A stretch of DNA of 64,000 nucleotides from CAWDLX01 sp963753485 (GCA_963753485.1 CAVWCL010000017.1:124001-188000), one strand, 5' to 3'; counted from the stretch's first letter, positions 1 through 8,964 are shown. The notes: a model not told the origin generated them from the letters alone. Numbers and translations are program-made.

Positions 1-1
1 C

Positions 2-880
2 GCCGCGAAGCTGTTGCCGACGGTGGCCAGCCTCGTGGTGCGGACCAGTCGCGGCGACGGCGCCGGTTCCGGCGTCGCCTTCACCGCGGACGGGTTCATG
101 TTGACCAGCGCGCACGTGGTCGCCGGCGCGTCCGGGGGCTCCGCCGAGTTCAACGACGGCACCCAGGCGCGGTTCGACGTCGTCGGCTCGGATCCCCTCG
201 CCGACCTGGCGGTGCTGCGGGTACGGGAGGGCGCCGCGCACACCGCGACCCTGGGGGACGCCGACAAGCTGCGCATCGGTCAACTGGTGGTGGCCGTCGG
301 CAACCCCCTCGGGCTGGCCGGATCGGTGACCGCCGGCGTGGTCAGCGCGCTGGGCCGCTCGCTCCCGGTCGGCGACGGGCGACGGATGCGCCTCATCGAC
401 GACGTGATCCAGACCGACGCCGCGCTCAACCCGGGCAACTCCGGCGGCGCGCTGGCCGACTCGTCCGCCCACGTCGTCGGCATCAACACCGCGGTCGCCG
501 GTATCGGGGTCGGCCTGGCCGTACCGATCAACTCCACCACACGCACGATCATCTCCGAGCTGATGTCCACGGGTCGGGTGCGGCGGGCGTTCCTCGGCGT
601 CGCCGGTGCCCCCGCTCCGCTGCCACCGCCGATCGCGACGAAGCTCGGTCAACGGCGCGGCCTGCGGCTGATGGAGGTGGTGCCAGGTGGCCCGGCCGCC
701 AAGGCCGGCCTCTACCTGGGCGACATCATCGTGAGCGCCGGCGGTAAGCCGGTCCAGGGCGTACAGGATCTCCAGCGCCTCATGCTCGGGTCCGCGATCG
801 GCTCCCGGCTGCAGATCAGCGCACTGCGCCGCGGGGCCTTCGTCGACGTGGTCGCGGTACCCGCCCCGCTGGAGCGCTGA
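2..880 (+). CDS. Trypsin-like serine protease with PDZ domain (HtrA/DegP type), 5' end cut by window
   Basis: This is a periplasm- or surface-type quality-control protease of the HtrA family. The frame is open to the left edge, so the N-terminus (probably a membrane anchor) lies outside the window; TTG at 14 is not a convincing start. The catalytic triad is visible: His in SAHVV (codon 113-115), Asp in DPLADLAVL (203-205) and Ser in NPGNSGGAL (440-442). A C-terminal PDZ domain follows, with the usual GLYLGDIIVSAGG segment. It converges on the cystathionine beta-synthase gene, with a strong inverted repeat between them. Its substrate cannot be told from the sequence. Confidence 0.88.
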   Translation, partial: AAKLLPTVASLVVRTSRGDGAGSGVAFTADGFMLTSAHVVAGASGGSAEFNDGTQARFDVVGSDPLADLAVLRVREGAAHTATLGDADKLRIGQLVVAVGNPLGLAGSVTAGVVSALGRSLPVGDGRRMRLIDDVIQTDAALNPGNSGGALADSSAHVVGINTAVAGIGVGLAVPINSTTRTIISELMSTGRVRRAFLGVAGAPAPLPPPIATKLGQRRGLRLMEVVPGGPAAKAGLYLGDIIVSAGGKPVQGVQDLQRLMLGSAIGSRLQISALRRGAFVDVVAVPAPLER

Positions 881-889
881 CCTCCCCAG

Positions 890-945
890 TGTTAGCAGGG
901 GCACCCTTTACCACTGATTGCGTTAACGGGGTGCCCTTGCTGACA
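890..945. terminator. Long inverted repeat between convergent genes, probable bidirectional terminator
   Basis: The arms TGTTAGCAGGGGCACCC and GGGTGCCCTTGCTGACA pair over 17 positions with two mismatches. They flank a 22-nt loop that itself contains GTTAAC. The repeat fills most of the 90-bp gap between two genes that converge on it, which fits a bidirectional terminator. There is no U-tract. The GTTAGCAGGGGC wording makes me suspect a dispersed element, but only one copy is visible here. Confidence 0.6.
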
Positions 946-970
946 CGAGACAAGACGAGGGCGGGCTGGA

Positions 971-2335
971 TTAGATCAAGTGGGCCAGCAGGTCCTGGCG
1001 GGTCAGTACACCGGCCGGCTTACCGTCGATGAGGATGATCGCGGCGTCGGCCTTCTCCAGCAGGGCGACCGCCTCGCTCACCGGCTGACCACCACCGATC
1101 ATCGGCAGCGGCGGGCCGACGTGCTTCTCCACCGAGTCGTGCAGGTGGGCATGGCCGGTGAAGAGCGCGTCCAGCAGATCCTTCTCAGCCAGTGAGCCGG
1201 CGATCTCGCCGGTGACCACCGGCGGCTCCGCCTTCAGCACCGGCAGCTGCGACACCCCGTACTCGCGCATGTAGTCAATCGCGTCGCGCACCGTCTCGTT
1301 GGGGTGCACGTGCACCATCTCCGGCATCCGGCCCGACTTGCGCGCGAGCACATCGACCACAGTGGACTCGGCCGAGCCGGAGCGCAGGAAACCGTACCGG
1401 GCCATCCAGTCGTCGTTGAAGATCTTCGACAGGTAGCCGCGCCCACCGTCGGGCAGCAGGACCACGACGACGTCGTCCGGACCGGCCCGCCGGGCAACGT
1501 CGAGCGCCGCCGCCACAGCCATCCCGCAGGAGCCGCCGACCAGCAGCCCCTCCTCGCGGGCGAGCCGGCGGGTCAGCTCGAACGAGTTCTTGTCGGAGAC
1601 CTCGACGATCTCGTCGCAGATGGTGCGGTCATACGTGGTCGGCCAGAAGTCCTCGCCGACCCCCTCGACCAGGTACGGCCGGCCGGTGCCTCCTGAGTAG
1701 ACAGAGCCTTCCGGATCCGCGCCGATGACCCGGACCGCGCCGCCGGAGACCTCCTTGAGGTACTGCCCGGTGCCGGAGATCGTGCCGCCGGTCCCGACGC
1801 CGGCCACGAAGTGCGTGATCCGGCCGTCGGTCTGCTGCCACAGCTCCGGGCCGGTGGTCTCGTAGTGGGAGCGCGGGTTGTTCGGATTGGCGTACTGGTC
1901 AGGCTTCCACGCGCCAGGGATCTCCCGGGCCAGCCGGTCGGAGACCTGGTAATACGACCTGGGATCCTCGGGCAGCACGTTGGTCGGGCAGACCTCGACC
2001 TCCGCGCCGTAGGCCTTGAGGACGTTGCGCTTGTCCTCGCTCACCTTGTCCGGACAGACGAACACGCACCGGTAGCCCTTGCGCTGGGCCACCAGGGCCA
2101 GCCCGACACCGGTGTTGCCGCTGGTCGGTTCGACGATGGTGGCGCCAGGCTGCAGACGGCCGGACGCCTCCGCCTCGGCGACCATCCGGACGGCGATGCG
2201 GTCCTTGACGCTGCCGCCCGGGTTGAGGTACTCCACCTTCGCCAGTACGACCGGCGCGAGTCCCCGGGTCACGCTGTGCAGGCGGACAAGGGGGGTGTTT
2301 CCGATCAACTCGACGACGTTGTCGACGTAGCGCAT
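971..2335 (-). CDS. cbs: Cystathionine beta-synthase
   Basis: A 454-residue PLP enzyme that condenses serine (or O-acetylserine) with homocysteine to give cystathionine, the first step of transsulfuration. The fold-II PLP domain covers about residues 1-320. It has the Schiff-base lysine K44 in GGSVKDR, the substrate loop TSGNTG (71-76) and the phosphate loop GVGTGGT near 180. Two CBS regulatory motifs fill the C-terminus (about 335-454, ending in GKPAGVLTRQDLLAHLI). Length and domain order match full cystathionine beta-synthases rather than plain cysteine synthases, which lack the CBS pair. It stops 31 bp upstream of where the DUF1232 gene stops being read and may share a transcript with it. 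Confidence 0.93.
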   Translation of the reverse strand: MRYVDNVVELIGNTPLVRLHSVTRGLAPVVLAKVEYLNPGGSVKDRIAVRMVAEAEASGRLQPGATIVEPTSGNTGVGLALVAQRKGYRCVFVCPDKVSEDKRNVLKAYGAEVEVCPTNVLPEDPRSYYQVSDRLAREIPGAWKPDQYANPNNPRSHYETTGPELWQQTDGRITHFVAGVGTGGTISGTGQYLKEVSGGAVRVIGADPEGSVYSGGTGRPYLVEGVGEDFWPTTYDRTICDEIVEVSDKNSFELTRRLAREEGLLVGGSCGMAVAAALDVARRAGPDDVVVVLLPDGGRGYLSKIFNDDWMARYGFLRSGSAESTVVDVLARKSGRMPEMVHVHPNETVRDAIDYMREYGVSQLPVLKAEPPVVTGEIAGSLAEKDLLDALFTGHAHLHDSVEKHVGPPLPMIGGGQPVSEAVALLEKADAAIILIDGKPAGVLTRQDLLAHLI

Positions 2336-2365
2336 GGCGGAAGCCTAGCGCCGCCGGCCCGGCCG

Positions 2366-2725
2366 TCAGCGGCGCACCGGAGCAGCCTGGATCACCGACG
2401 GGCCACGCCCCTTCGCCTTCTCCCACTCCAGGAAGCGCTCGGTCTCAGACAGGATCATGCCGGTGAGCCAGGTGACCACGAACGCATCGTCGATCAACCC
2501 GAACACCAGGAAGAACATCTCGGGCAGCGCGTCCAGCGGGGAGATGATGTAGAGCGAGGCGAGCACCATCAGCGCCAACCGGAGGCCACCGTCGTACTCA
2601 CCCTTGATGGTGGCTTTGATCATGCGCGGCAGAGCGGCCAGGCGCCGCCCGACGCCGGGCGAACCGGGTTTGAACGCGCGCGCGAAGGCGATCAGGGCGT
2701 TTCGCCGGCGCAAGCGGGCAGGCAT
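2366..2725 (-). CDS. DUF1232 small membrane protein
   Basis: A 119-residue protein with the DUF1232 signature: a basic N-terminal half, then a hydrophobic stretch carrying YIISPLDALPE and an acidic FGLIDDAFVV segment. The function of the family is unknown; membrane association is expected. I chose ATG at 2725 because the peptide further upstream is proline- and histidine-rich and unlike the family. It lies directly upstream of cbs on the same strand. Confidence 0.78.
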   Translation of the reverse strand: MPARLRRRNALIAFARAFKPGSPGVGRRLAALPRMIKATIKGEYDGGLRLALMVLASLYIISPLDALPEMFFLVFGLIDDAFVVTWLTGMILSETERFLEWEKAKGRGPSVIQAAPVRR

Positions 2726-2785
2726 GCGATAAAGATAACCGCCGTACGCCAGGAGCAAACAAACCGACAGGGGAGGATTGGCGGC

Positions 2786-2902
2786 ATGGATCTTCAGACC
2801 GCCCGCGAGTTCAAGGACGACTACCGGGCCGCGATGGTGCGCGACCGGCGGGTGATGGTGCGGGTGAGCATGAGCCGGGTTGGTCCCGACCGGCACGGGT
2901 AG
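2786..2902 (+). CDS. Possible 38-residue small protein
   Basis: A short reading frame starting MDLQTAREFK and ending in a basic tail. The purine-rich GGGGAGG lies about 10 nt before its ATG, a good ribosome site. It sits between the divergent DUF1232 gene and the SGNH hydrolase pair and ends 47 bp before the hydrolase start. I recognise no family. It could be a leader peptide for the downstream operon or the remains of a longer gene, or it may not be expressed. Confidence 0.35.
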   Translation: MDLQTAREFKDDYRAAMVRDRRVMVRVSMSRVGPDRHG

Positions 2903-2949
2903 ATTTGGATGCGGCCGTTCGGGCCGCACGTGATGTGAGGAGGCATCCC

Positions 2950-3987
2950 GTGAGTGAGCAACACCCCCGCTCCCGTCGGGACCTGCGCATCGCGGCCACG
3001 GCCGGATACGTGGGCGGTGGGCTCACCGCGGCCGGCGCCCTCGCCGCCGCTGTCCTCGCCGGTCAGGTCGTGCTGGCCCGCAGGACGATCCCCGGCGCGG
3101 AGGCGCCGCCGCCACGCTCGAGCGGTGACTACGGCCTCGGCTTCGTCCCGGCGCCGGCGCTGCGCCTGGCCGTGCTGGGCGACTCGACCGCGGCCGGGTA
3201 CGGCACCCAGACCCGGGCACAGACCCCGGGCGCCCTGCTCGCCACCTGGCTCGCCGAGGCGGCCCGGCGGCCGGTCCGGCTGACCTGCCCGGCCGTCGTC
3301 GGCGCGGTGTCGGCGTGGCTGGACGGTCAGGTGGAGACCGTGCTGGCCGCTGGGGTGGATCTGGCCGTTATCTTCATCGGCGCCAACGACGTCACCAGCG
3401 GCGCTCGCGACCGCGGGGTTCGCCACCTGGCGGATGCGGTCCGTGCGCTGCGCGGCGCCGGCGCCGAGGTGGTCGTGGCCACCTGTCCGGATCTCGGGAC
3501 CATCCGGCCGATCCGGCGGCCCCTGCGCTGGCTGGCCCGGCGGTGGAGCCGCCAGGTCGCGGCCGCGCAGACGGTGGCGGCGGTCCGGGCGGGGGCGCGC
3601 ACCGTCTCCCTCGCAGACCTGCTCGGACCGCAGTTCGACGCGGCGCCGGAACGGATGTTCGGCGCCGACCGCTACCACCCGTCGGCGGAGGGCTACCAGG
3701 CCGCCGCGGCGGTGGTGCTGCCCTCGGCGTTGGCCGCCATGGGTCTCGGCCCCAGGCTCGAGCCGGCCGGGTTGGTCGGATCGCTGACCGATGTGGCCGC
3801 CCACGCGGTCCAGCGCCCCGGCACTGAGGTGAGCTCGGCCGGCCTCAGCGTCACCCGCCGGGTGCGGGCCCGGCGCCGCGACGGGGCCCGCCGGGTAGCG
3901 GCTGCCGGGCCGCGCCCGCAGGCCGTACCCTCGCTCGCAGGACCTGGGCCGTCAGGGTCGCCAGGCGTGGACTTGGAGTCGGCGTGA
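2950..3987 (+). CDS. SGNH/GDSL-family hydrolase with N-terminal membrane segment
   Basis: A 345-residue esterase/lipase-type protein. A hydrophobic segment (about residues 16-43) suggests a signal anchor, so the catalytic domain is probably outside the membrane. SGNH blocks are clear: nucleophile S79 in VLGDSTAAGYG, N146 in FIGANDV, and D240/H243 in DRYHPSAEGY. GTG at 2950 was chosen because GAGGAGG precedes it. The last residues form an Arg/Ala/Pro-rich tail. Its stop overlaps the start of a second SGNH hydrolase (GTGA), so the pair is probably translationally coupled. The substrate is unknown. Confidence 0.85.
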   Translation: MSEQHPRSRRDLRIAATAGYVGGGLTAAGALAAAVLAGQVVLARRTIPGAEAPPPRSSGDYGLGFVPAPALRLAVLGDSTAAGYGTQTRAQTPGALLATWLAEAARRPVRLTCPAVVGAVSAWLDGQVETVLAAGVDLAVIFIGANDVTSGARDRGVRHLADAVRALRGAGAEVVVATCPDLGTIRPIRRPLRWLARRWSRQVAAAQTVAAVRAGARTVSLADLLGPQFDAAPERMFGADRYHPSAEGYQAAAAVVLPSALAAMGLGPRLEPAGLVGSLTDVAAHAVQRPGTEVSSAGLSVTRRVRARRRDGARRVAAAGPRPQAVPSLAGPGPSGSPGVDLESA

Positions 3988-4775
3988 ACGCGTCCCGCAT
4001 CATCAGGCGAGCGGCCCGGACGGCCGGCATCGCGCTCATCGCCGGAACTGTCGGCGGGGCCGCGCTGCTCGCCGCCGAGGCGCTCGCCGCCCGGTCGCGG
4101 CGCTACGCCAAGCCGGATCTGGGACTGGCAATGCGGGCGAGCCTGGGTGCCCAGGGGCGGGCGTCGGTGCGGGTCACGCTGCTGGGCGACTCGACCGCGC
4201 TGGGGGTCGGCGTGGGCACGGTCTCCGAGACGGTCGGCGGCCAGCTGGCCCAGATGCTCGCCGACGCCGGCGCCCGGGTCACCCTGGCCACGGTTGCCGT
4301 CGCCGGGGCCCGGTGCGCCGATCTCGGCACCCAGGTGGCCCGAGCTCAGCTGGGGCCGCGTCCGGACGTCGCCGTCGTGCTGGTCGGGACGAACGACGCG
4401 ACCCACCTGGTCCGGCCGGGTGAGGCGGCGGCGAACCTGGCCACCGCGGTGCGCCGCCTCTGCGACGCCGGCACCGCGGTCGTCGTCGGCACCTGTCCGG
4501 ATCTCGGCGCGGTCCGCGCGATCGCCCCACCCCTGCGCCAACTGGCCGGCTGGTACGGCCGGCGGGTGGCGCGCGCCCAGGCGAGCGCGGCCCGGTCGGC
4601 CGGGGCCACGGTGGTCAACCTGGCCACCCAGATCGGGCCGGTGTTCCGGGCCGACGCCGGCATGCTCTGCCAGGACGGCTTCCATCCCTCCGCGGACGGG
4701 TACCGGGTGATGGCGTACGCGCTCTACCCGGAGCTGGCCGCGGCCGCGAACCTGCCCAGCGCGATCAAGGACTGA
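3984..4775 (+). CDS. SGNH/GDSL-family hydrolase, second of a tandem pair
   Basis: A 263-residue paralogue of the preceding gene. It has a hydrophobic N-terminal segment (about residues 12-35) and all catalytic blocks: S70 in LLGDSTALGVG, N137 in VGTNDAT, D231/H234 in DGFHPSADGY. It shares the TCPDLG motif with the upstream copy, supporting a tandem duplication. The GTG start overlaps the TGA of the upstream gene by four bases. It ends only 4 bp before the lysyl-tRNA synthetase frame, so the three genes look like one transcript. Confidence 0.84.
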   Translation: MNASRIIRRAARTAGIALIAGTVGGAALLAAEALAARSRRYAKPDLGLAMRASLGAQGRASVRVTLLGDSTALGVGVGTVSETVGGQLAQMLADAGARVTLATVAVAGARCADLGTQVARAQLGPRPDVAVVLVGTNDATHLVRPGEAAANLATAVRRLCDAGTAVVVGTCPDLGAVRAIAPPLRQLAGWYGRRVARAQASAARSAGATVVNLATQIGPVFRADAGMLCQDGFHPSADGYRVMAYALYPELAAAANLPSAIKD

Positions 4776-4779
4776 TGCG

Positions 4780-6486
4780 TTGCCGGTCGAGGCGGAGTGG
4801 GTCGCCCGGTATGCCGACGAGGTCGTCGCTGAGGCCGAGCGGCGGGGGTCGAGCAGGATCGTCTGCGCCTCCGGGCTGAGCCCGTCAGGCCCGATCCACC
4901 TCGGCAACCTGCGCGAGGTGATAACGCCGCACCTGGTCGCCGATGAAATCCGCCGTCGTGGGCTGGCGTGCGTGCACCTGCTGTCGTGGGACGACTACGA
5001 CCGCTTCCGCAAGGTGCCGGCGGGCGTCGACGCCTCCTGGGCCGAGCACATCGGCAAGCCGCTGACGTCGGTGCCGGCGCCCCGGGGCAGCCGGTACCCC
5101 AACTGGGCCGAGCACTTCATCGCGCCCATGCGCACCGCGCTCGACCGGTTGGGCATCGAGGTCGAGCCGATCAGCCAGACCGAGCACTACACCACCGGCA
5201 CCTACCGGGTGCAGATCCTGCAGGCGATGCGCGAACGCGCGCGCATCGACGCCATCCTCGAGCGCTACCGGACCAAGGGCCGGCCGGCGGCCGGGCCGCC
5301 GGCCGACGTTGATCCCGATGACGCCGCCGCGGTGGCGGCGGCGGGCTCCGGCGCCGCCAGTGAGGACGACGGCTTGGCCGCCCCGGGCTACTTCCCGTAC
5401 CGGCCGTACTGCTCGGTCTGCGAGCGGGATCTGACCACCGTCACCGCCTACGACGACGAGACCACTCAACTGACGTACGGGTGTGCGTGCGGACACACCG
5501 AGACGGTCCGGCTCTCCGAGTTCAACCGGGGCAAGCTGGTGTGGAAGGTCGATTGGCCGATGCGCTGGGCCTTCGAGGACGTCCACTTCGAACCGTCTGG
5601 TGTGGACCATACCTCGCCCGGCTCCTCGTTCGTGGTGGGCAGCCAGATCGTGCGTGAGATCTTCGGCGCGCCGCCGCCGATCGGTCCCCGGTACGCCTTC
5701 GTCGGCATCAGTGGCATGGCGAAGATGAGCAGCTCCCGGGGGAGTGTGCCGATCCCGCTCGACGCGTTGGCGGTCATGGAGGCCCCGGTGCTGCGCTGGC
5801 TCTACGCCCGCCGCCAGCCCAACCAGTCGTTCACGGTCTCCTTCGACCAGGAGATCTCCCGCATCCACGACGAATGGGACTCGCTGGTGCGTCGGGTGAC
5901 CGCCGGAGGCGGTTCGCCCGGCGACGCCGCCGCCTACGCCCGCGCGAGCCGCACCGCCGCCGGAGCGCTGCCCACTACCCCACGACCGGTGCCCTACCGC
6001 ACGCTCGGCTCGATCGCCGACGTCACCACCGGGCACGAAGATCAGATGCTGCGGATCCTGCGCGAGCTTGACCCGACGAACCCGATCGACTCGCTCGAGC
6101 AGGTGCGGCCGCGGCTCGACCTGGCTCAGCGGTGGATCGCCACCTACGTCCCAACCGAGCAACGCACCCGGGTCCGCGAGGAGCCGGACAAGGCCCTGCT
6201 CGACGCGCTCGACGACCGGGAACGCGACGGCCTGCGTCTGCTCCTGGCCGGGCTGGACGCCCACTGGTCGTTGGACGGGCTGACCACGCTCGTCTACAGC
6301 GTCCCCAAGGTGCAGGCGGGGCTGCCACCCGACGCGAAACCCACGGCCGAACTGAAGCTCGCCCAACGGGTGTTCTTCGCGCTGCTCTACCGACTGCTGG
6401 TCGGGCGGGACACCGGGCCGCGGTTGCCGACGCTGCTGCTCGCCGTTGGCGCCGACCGGGTGCGGGCCCTGCTGGACCCCGGCTGA
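4780..6486 (+). CDS. lysK: Class I lysyl-tRNA synthetase
   Basis: A 568-residue class I (archaeal-type) lysine-tRNA ligase that charges tRNA-Lys. The Rossmann signature PIHLGN (residues 38-43, HIGH equivalent) and KMSSS (from K315) are intact. A four-cysteine metal-ribbon-like patch (CSVCERD, then GCACGH) lies between them. An alanine- and aspartate-rich insertion around residues 170-195 is probably lineage-specific. Many actinobacteria carry this enzyme besides a class II LysRS; no class II gene is in the window. The start is uncertain: TTG at 4780 is the only plausible codon before the conserved VARYADEVV segment, and an ATG at 4775 is out of frame. Confidence 0.9.
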   Translation: MPVEAEWVARYADEVVAEAERRGSSRIVCASGLSPSGPIHLGNLREVITPHLVADEIRRRGLACVHLLSWDDYDRFRKVPAGVDASWAEHIGKPLTSVPAPRGSRYPNWAEHFIAPMRTALDRLGIEVEPISQTEHYTTGTYRVQILQAMRERARIDAILERYRTKGRPAAGPPADVDPDDAAAVAAAGSGAASEDDGLAAPGYFPYRPYCSVCERDLTTVTAYDDETTQLTYGCACGHTETVRLSEFNRGKLVWKVDWPMRWAFEDVHFEPSGVDHTSPGSSFVVGSQIVREIFGAPPPIGPRYAFVGISGMAKMSSSRGSVPIPLDALAVMEAPVLRWLYARRQPNQSFTVSFDQEISRIHDEWDSLVRRVTAGGGSPGDAAAYARASRTAAGALPTTPRPVPYRTLGSIADVTTGHEDQMLRILRELDPTNPIDSLEQVRPRLDLAQRWIATYVPTEQRTRVREEPDKALLDALDDRERDGLRLLLAGLDAHWSLDGLTTLVYSVPKVQAGLPPDAKPTAELKLAQRVFFALLYRLLVGRDTGPRLPTLLLAVGADRVRALLDPG

Positions 6487-6546
6487 GGGCAAGCTCACCG
6501 CGGGCCTGCGCTGCCCGCGCCCGGGACCCGGCGGTAGCGTCATGCC

Positions 6547-7809
6547 ATGGCCGCTCTCCTGCCCACCGACGCCGTCATCGTCGCCACCGCTCGTTCGCCC
6601 ATCGGGCGAGCATTCAAGGGAACCCTCGGCACGCTACGACCGGACGACCTCACGGCCGCCATCGTCCGGGCGGCGCTGGCAAAGGTGCCGACGCTGGACC
6701 CGCGCGACATCGCCGATCTCTACCTCGGCTGTGGCCTACCCGGTGGCGAGCAGGGCTTCAACATGGCCCGGGTGGTAACCATCCTGCTGGGCTACGACCA
6801 CCTGCCCGGCGCGACCCTGACCCGGTACTGCGCCTCGTCGCTGCAGACGACCCGGATGGCGTTCCACGCGATCCGGGCGGGCGAGGGCGACGTGTTCATC
6901 TCGGCCGGGGTGGAGACGGTCTCCCGCTACGTGCGCGGCAACTCCGACGCTCTGCCCGAGGAGGCGCAGGCCCTGGTCGGCGGTGGCTGGCAGAACCCGC
7001 TCTTCGCCGAGGCCCGGGCCCGTTCACAGGAGCGCGCCGGCGAGCAGGCGCCGGTCTGGACCGACCCCCGCGGCGCCGGCGACCTGCCCGACGTGTACCT
7101 GGCCATGGGCCAGACCGCGGAGAACCTGGCTCAGGTCTACGGGGTGAGCCGGGAGGAGATGGACGAGTTCGGGGTCCGCTCGCAGAACCTGGCCGAGAAG
7201 GCGATCGCGGACGGGTTCTGGGCCCGTGAGATCACACCGGTCACGCTGCCGGACGGGACGGTCATCTCGGCTGACGACGGACCGCGGCCCGGGGTGACGC
7301 TGGCCGCAGTGGCGGCGCTGAAGCCCGTGTTCCGTCCGGACGGCCGGATCACCGCCGGAAACTGCTGTCCCCTCAACGACGGCGCCGCGGCGGTGATCGT
7401 GATGAGCGCGCGGAAGGCGGACCAGTTGGGCATCCCCCCGCTGGCGCGGATCATCTCCACCGGCGTCACCGCCCTCTCCCCCGAGATCATGGGGCTGGGT
7501 CCGGTCGAGGCGTCCCGGCAGGCGTTGGCCCGGGCCGGCATGAGCATGGACGACGTCGACCTGGTCGAGATCAACGAGGCCTTCGCGGCCCAGGTCATCC
7601 CGTCGTACCAGCAGCTCGGCATCCCGCTGGAGAAGCTCAACGTCATGGGCGGGGCGATCGCGGTCGGGCACCCGTTCGGCATGTCGGGTGCCCGCATCAC
7701 CGGCACCCTGCTGAACGCCTTGAGCTGGCACGACAAGACGATCGGCCTGGAGACCATGTGCGTCGGCGGCGGTCAGGGGATGGCCATGGTGGTCGAGCGA
7801 CTCGCCTGA
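6547..7809 (+). CDS. Thiolase (acetyl-CoA C-acyltransferase)
   Basis: A 420-residue degradative/biosynthetic thiolase that cleaves 3-ketoacyl-CoA or condenses two acyl-CoAs. The acyl-accepting C95 lies in RYCASSLQ, N343 in the NEAFAAQ motif, H375 in GHPFG, and the second active-site C405 in MCVGGGQG. The full length matches the family. It starts 60 bp after lysK on the same strand. No 3-hydroxyacyl-CoA dehydrogenase or hydratase is adjacent, so the exact pathway (beta-oxidation or acetoacetyl-CoA formation) is open. Confidence 0.92.
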   Translation: MAALLPTDAVIVATARSPIGRAFKGTLGTLRPDDLTAAIVRAALAKVPTLDPRDIADLYLGCGLPGGEQGFNMARVVTILLGYDHLPGATLTRYCASSLQTTRMAFHAIRAGEGDVFISAGVETVSRYVRGNSDALPEEAQALVGGGWQNPLFAEARARSQERAGEQAPVWTDPRGAGDLPDVYLAMGQTAENLAQVYGVSREEMDEFGVRSQNLAEKAIADGFWAREITPVTLPDGTVISADDGPRPGVTLAAVAALKPVFRPDGRITAGNCCPLNDGAAAVIVMSARKADQLGIPPLARIISTGVTALSPEIMGLGPVEASRQALARAGMSMDDVDLVEINEAFAAQVIPSYQQLGIPLEKLNVMGGAIAVGHPFGMSGARITGTLLNALSWHDKTIGLETMCVGGGQGMAMVVERLA

Positions 7810-7837
7810 GAACGGCCACCCCGGACGCTGGCGGCCC

Positions 7838-8143
7838 TCAGCCGTCGAGGGCACCGGCGGTGTCGCGAATCAGCACCCGGGCCGATTCCAGGAGCTCATC
7901 GGTCCGCGGTTGCGCGAGCAGGTCGGCGAGCATCACCCGCACCTGGTCGGGCAGCGCGAGGTCGCTGGCCAGCCGGGGCACCGGGCGGCGGGGGTGCCCG
8001 TCGGCGTCGGCGGCCAGGTCGGCCAGGTTCTGCACCAGGGCGAAGACGAGGTCGGAGCGCACCGGCAGCCCCGGCCGGGCCGGCTGCGACCAGCGGGTCG
8101 GACTCCAATGGCTCACCCGGTTCACCAAACGGTCGACGGCCAC
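7838..8143 (-). CDS. Conserved-looking small hypothetical protein downstream of the Bax-inhibitor gene
   Basis: A helical-looking protein of about 101 residues, beginning VAVDRLVNRVSHW and including an SDLVFALVQNLADLAADADG segment and a regular amphipathic C-terminal half. It follows the Bax-inhibitor-1 gene on the same strand with a 35-bp gap. GTG at 8143 is the best canonical start, but the frame is open upstream and may begin some 10-12 codons earlier. No family recognised. Its amino-acid composition (low Arg, alternating hydrophobics) looks coding, unlike the antisense frames. Confidence 0.65.
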   Translation of the reverse strand: MAVDRLVNRVSHWSPTRWSQPARPGLPVRSDLVFALVQNLADLAADADGHPRRPVPRLASDLALPDQVRVMLADLLAQPRTDELLESARVLIRDTAGALDG

Positions 8144-8178
8144 GCGCAGCGCGGCCGTCGACCGGGGCTGGGTCCGGA

Positions 8179-8964
8179 TCAGTTGCTCCGCATGATCCCG
8201 AGGAAGCGCAGGATCCAGATGTACATCCAGATCAGCCCGACGAGCAGGCCGAAGGCGCAGGTCCAGGCGTACTGCTTGGGCAGGCCGGCCTGCACGCCGC
8301 GCTCGATCTGGTCGAAGTCCTGCACGAAGCTCAACGCGCCGAGGACGATCAGACCGAGCACGAACACCAGCGCGATCGGGCCGTTGCCGTTGAGCACGGT
8401 GTTCACGCCGAACAGGTAGAGCGCGAAGTTGCCGAGCACCACGACACTCGCGCCGACCAGGCAGCCGGTGACGATGCGGTTGAACCGTGGCGTCGCCCGG
8501 ATCGCCCGGGACTTGTACAACATGGACATCACGAAGAAGACGCCGACGGTGCCGAGCACCGCCTGCAGCACGATGCCGCCGTACAAGGACTCGTACGCCT
8601 TGCTCACCACGCCCAGGAAGACGCCCTCGACCACGGCGTACAGGGCGAGCACCACCGGATTGGTCAGCCGCGCGAACGCGATGGCCAGACCGATGACGAC
8701 CCCGACGATCGCGCTGCCGATCCAGACCGTGCCGAGGTAGCGGTCGGGAACCATGATCCACGCCGCGGCCGCACTCACGATCGTCAACGCGAGCAGGCCG
8801 ACGGTGCGCACCACCACGTCGTCGACGGTCATACGGTCGGTGGTGGTCGGGATGACCGGCGACGGGTAGCTCGTCCCGGGGCTGGGCTGGGGTGCGTACC
8901 CGGCGGCGCCCCGGCCGTACCCGGGGGGAACCAGGCGGGTGAGCACCGGGTTGTTACTGCGCAC
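8179..8964 (-). CDS. Bax inhibitor-1 / YccA family membrane protein
   Basis: A 261-residue integral membrane protein. About 60 N-terminal residues are Pro/Gly/Tyr-rich and probably cytoplasmic. Seven hydrophobic segments follow, with the family-typical ALYAVVEGVFLGVVS stretch and the conserved C-terminal LRFLGIMRSN. The family members are proton/calcium-leak-type or stress-related membrane proteins; the bacterial role is not settled. I chose GTG at 8964 because GGAGG sits six bases before it; an ATG 60 bp upstream lacks a site. The region upstream carries a 32-bp tandem repeat and then tRNA-Leu. Confidence 0.85.
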   Translation of the reverse strand: MRSNNPVLTRLVPPGYGRGAAGYAPQPSPGTSYPSPVIPTTTDRMTVDDVVVRTVGLLALTIVSAAAAWIMVPDRYLGTVWIGSAIVGVVIGLAIAFARLTNPVVLALYAVVEGVFLGVVSKAYESLYGGIVLQAVLGTVGVFFVMSMLYKSRAIRATPRFNRIVTGCLVGASVVVLGNFALYLFGVNTVLNGNGPIALVFVLGLIVLGALSFVQDFDQIERGVQAGLPKQYAWTCAFGLLVGLIWMYIWILRFLGIMRSN

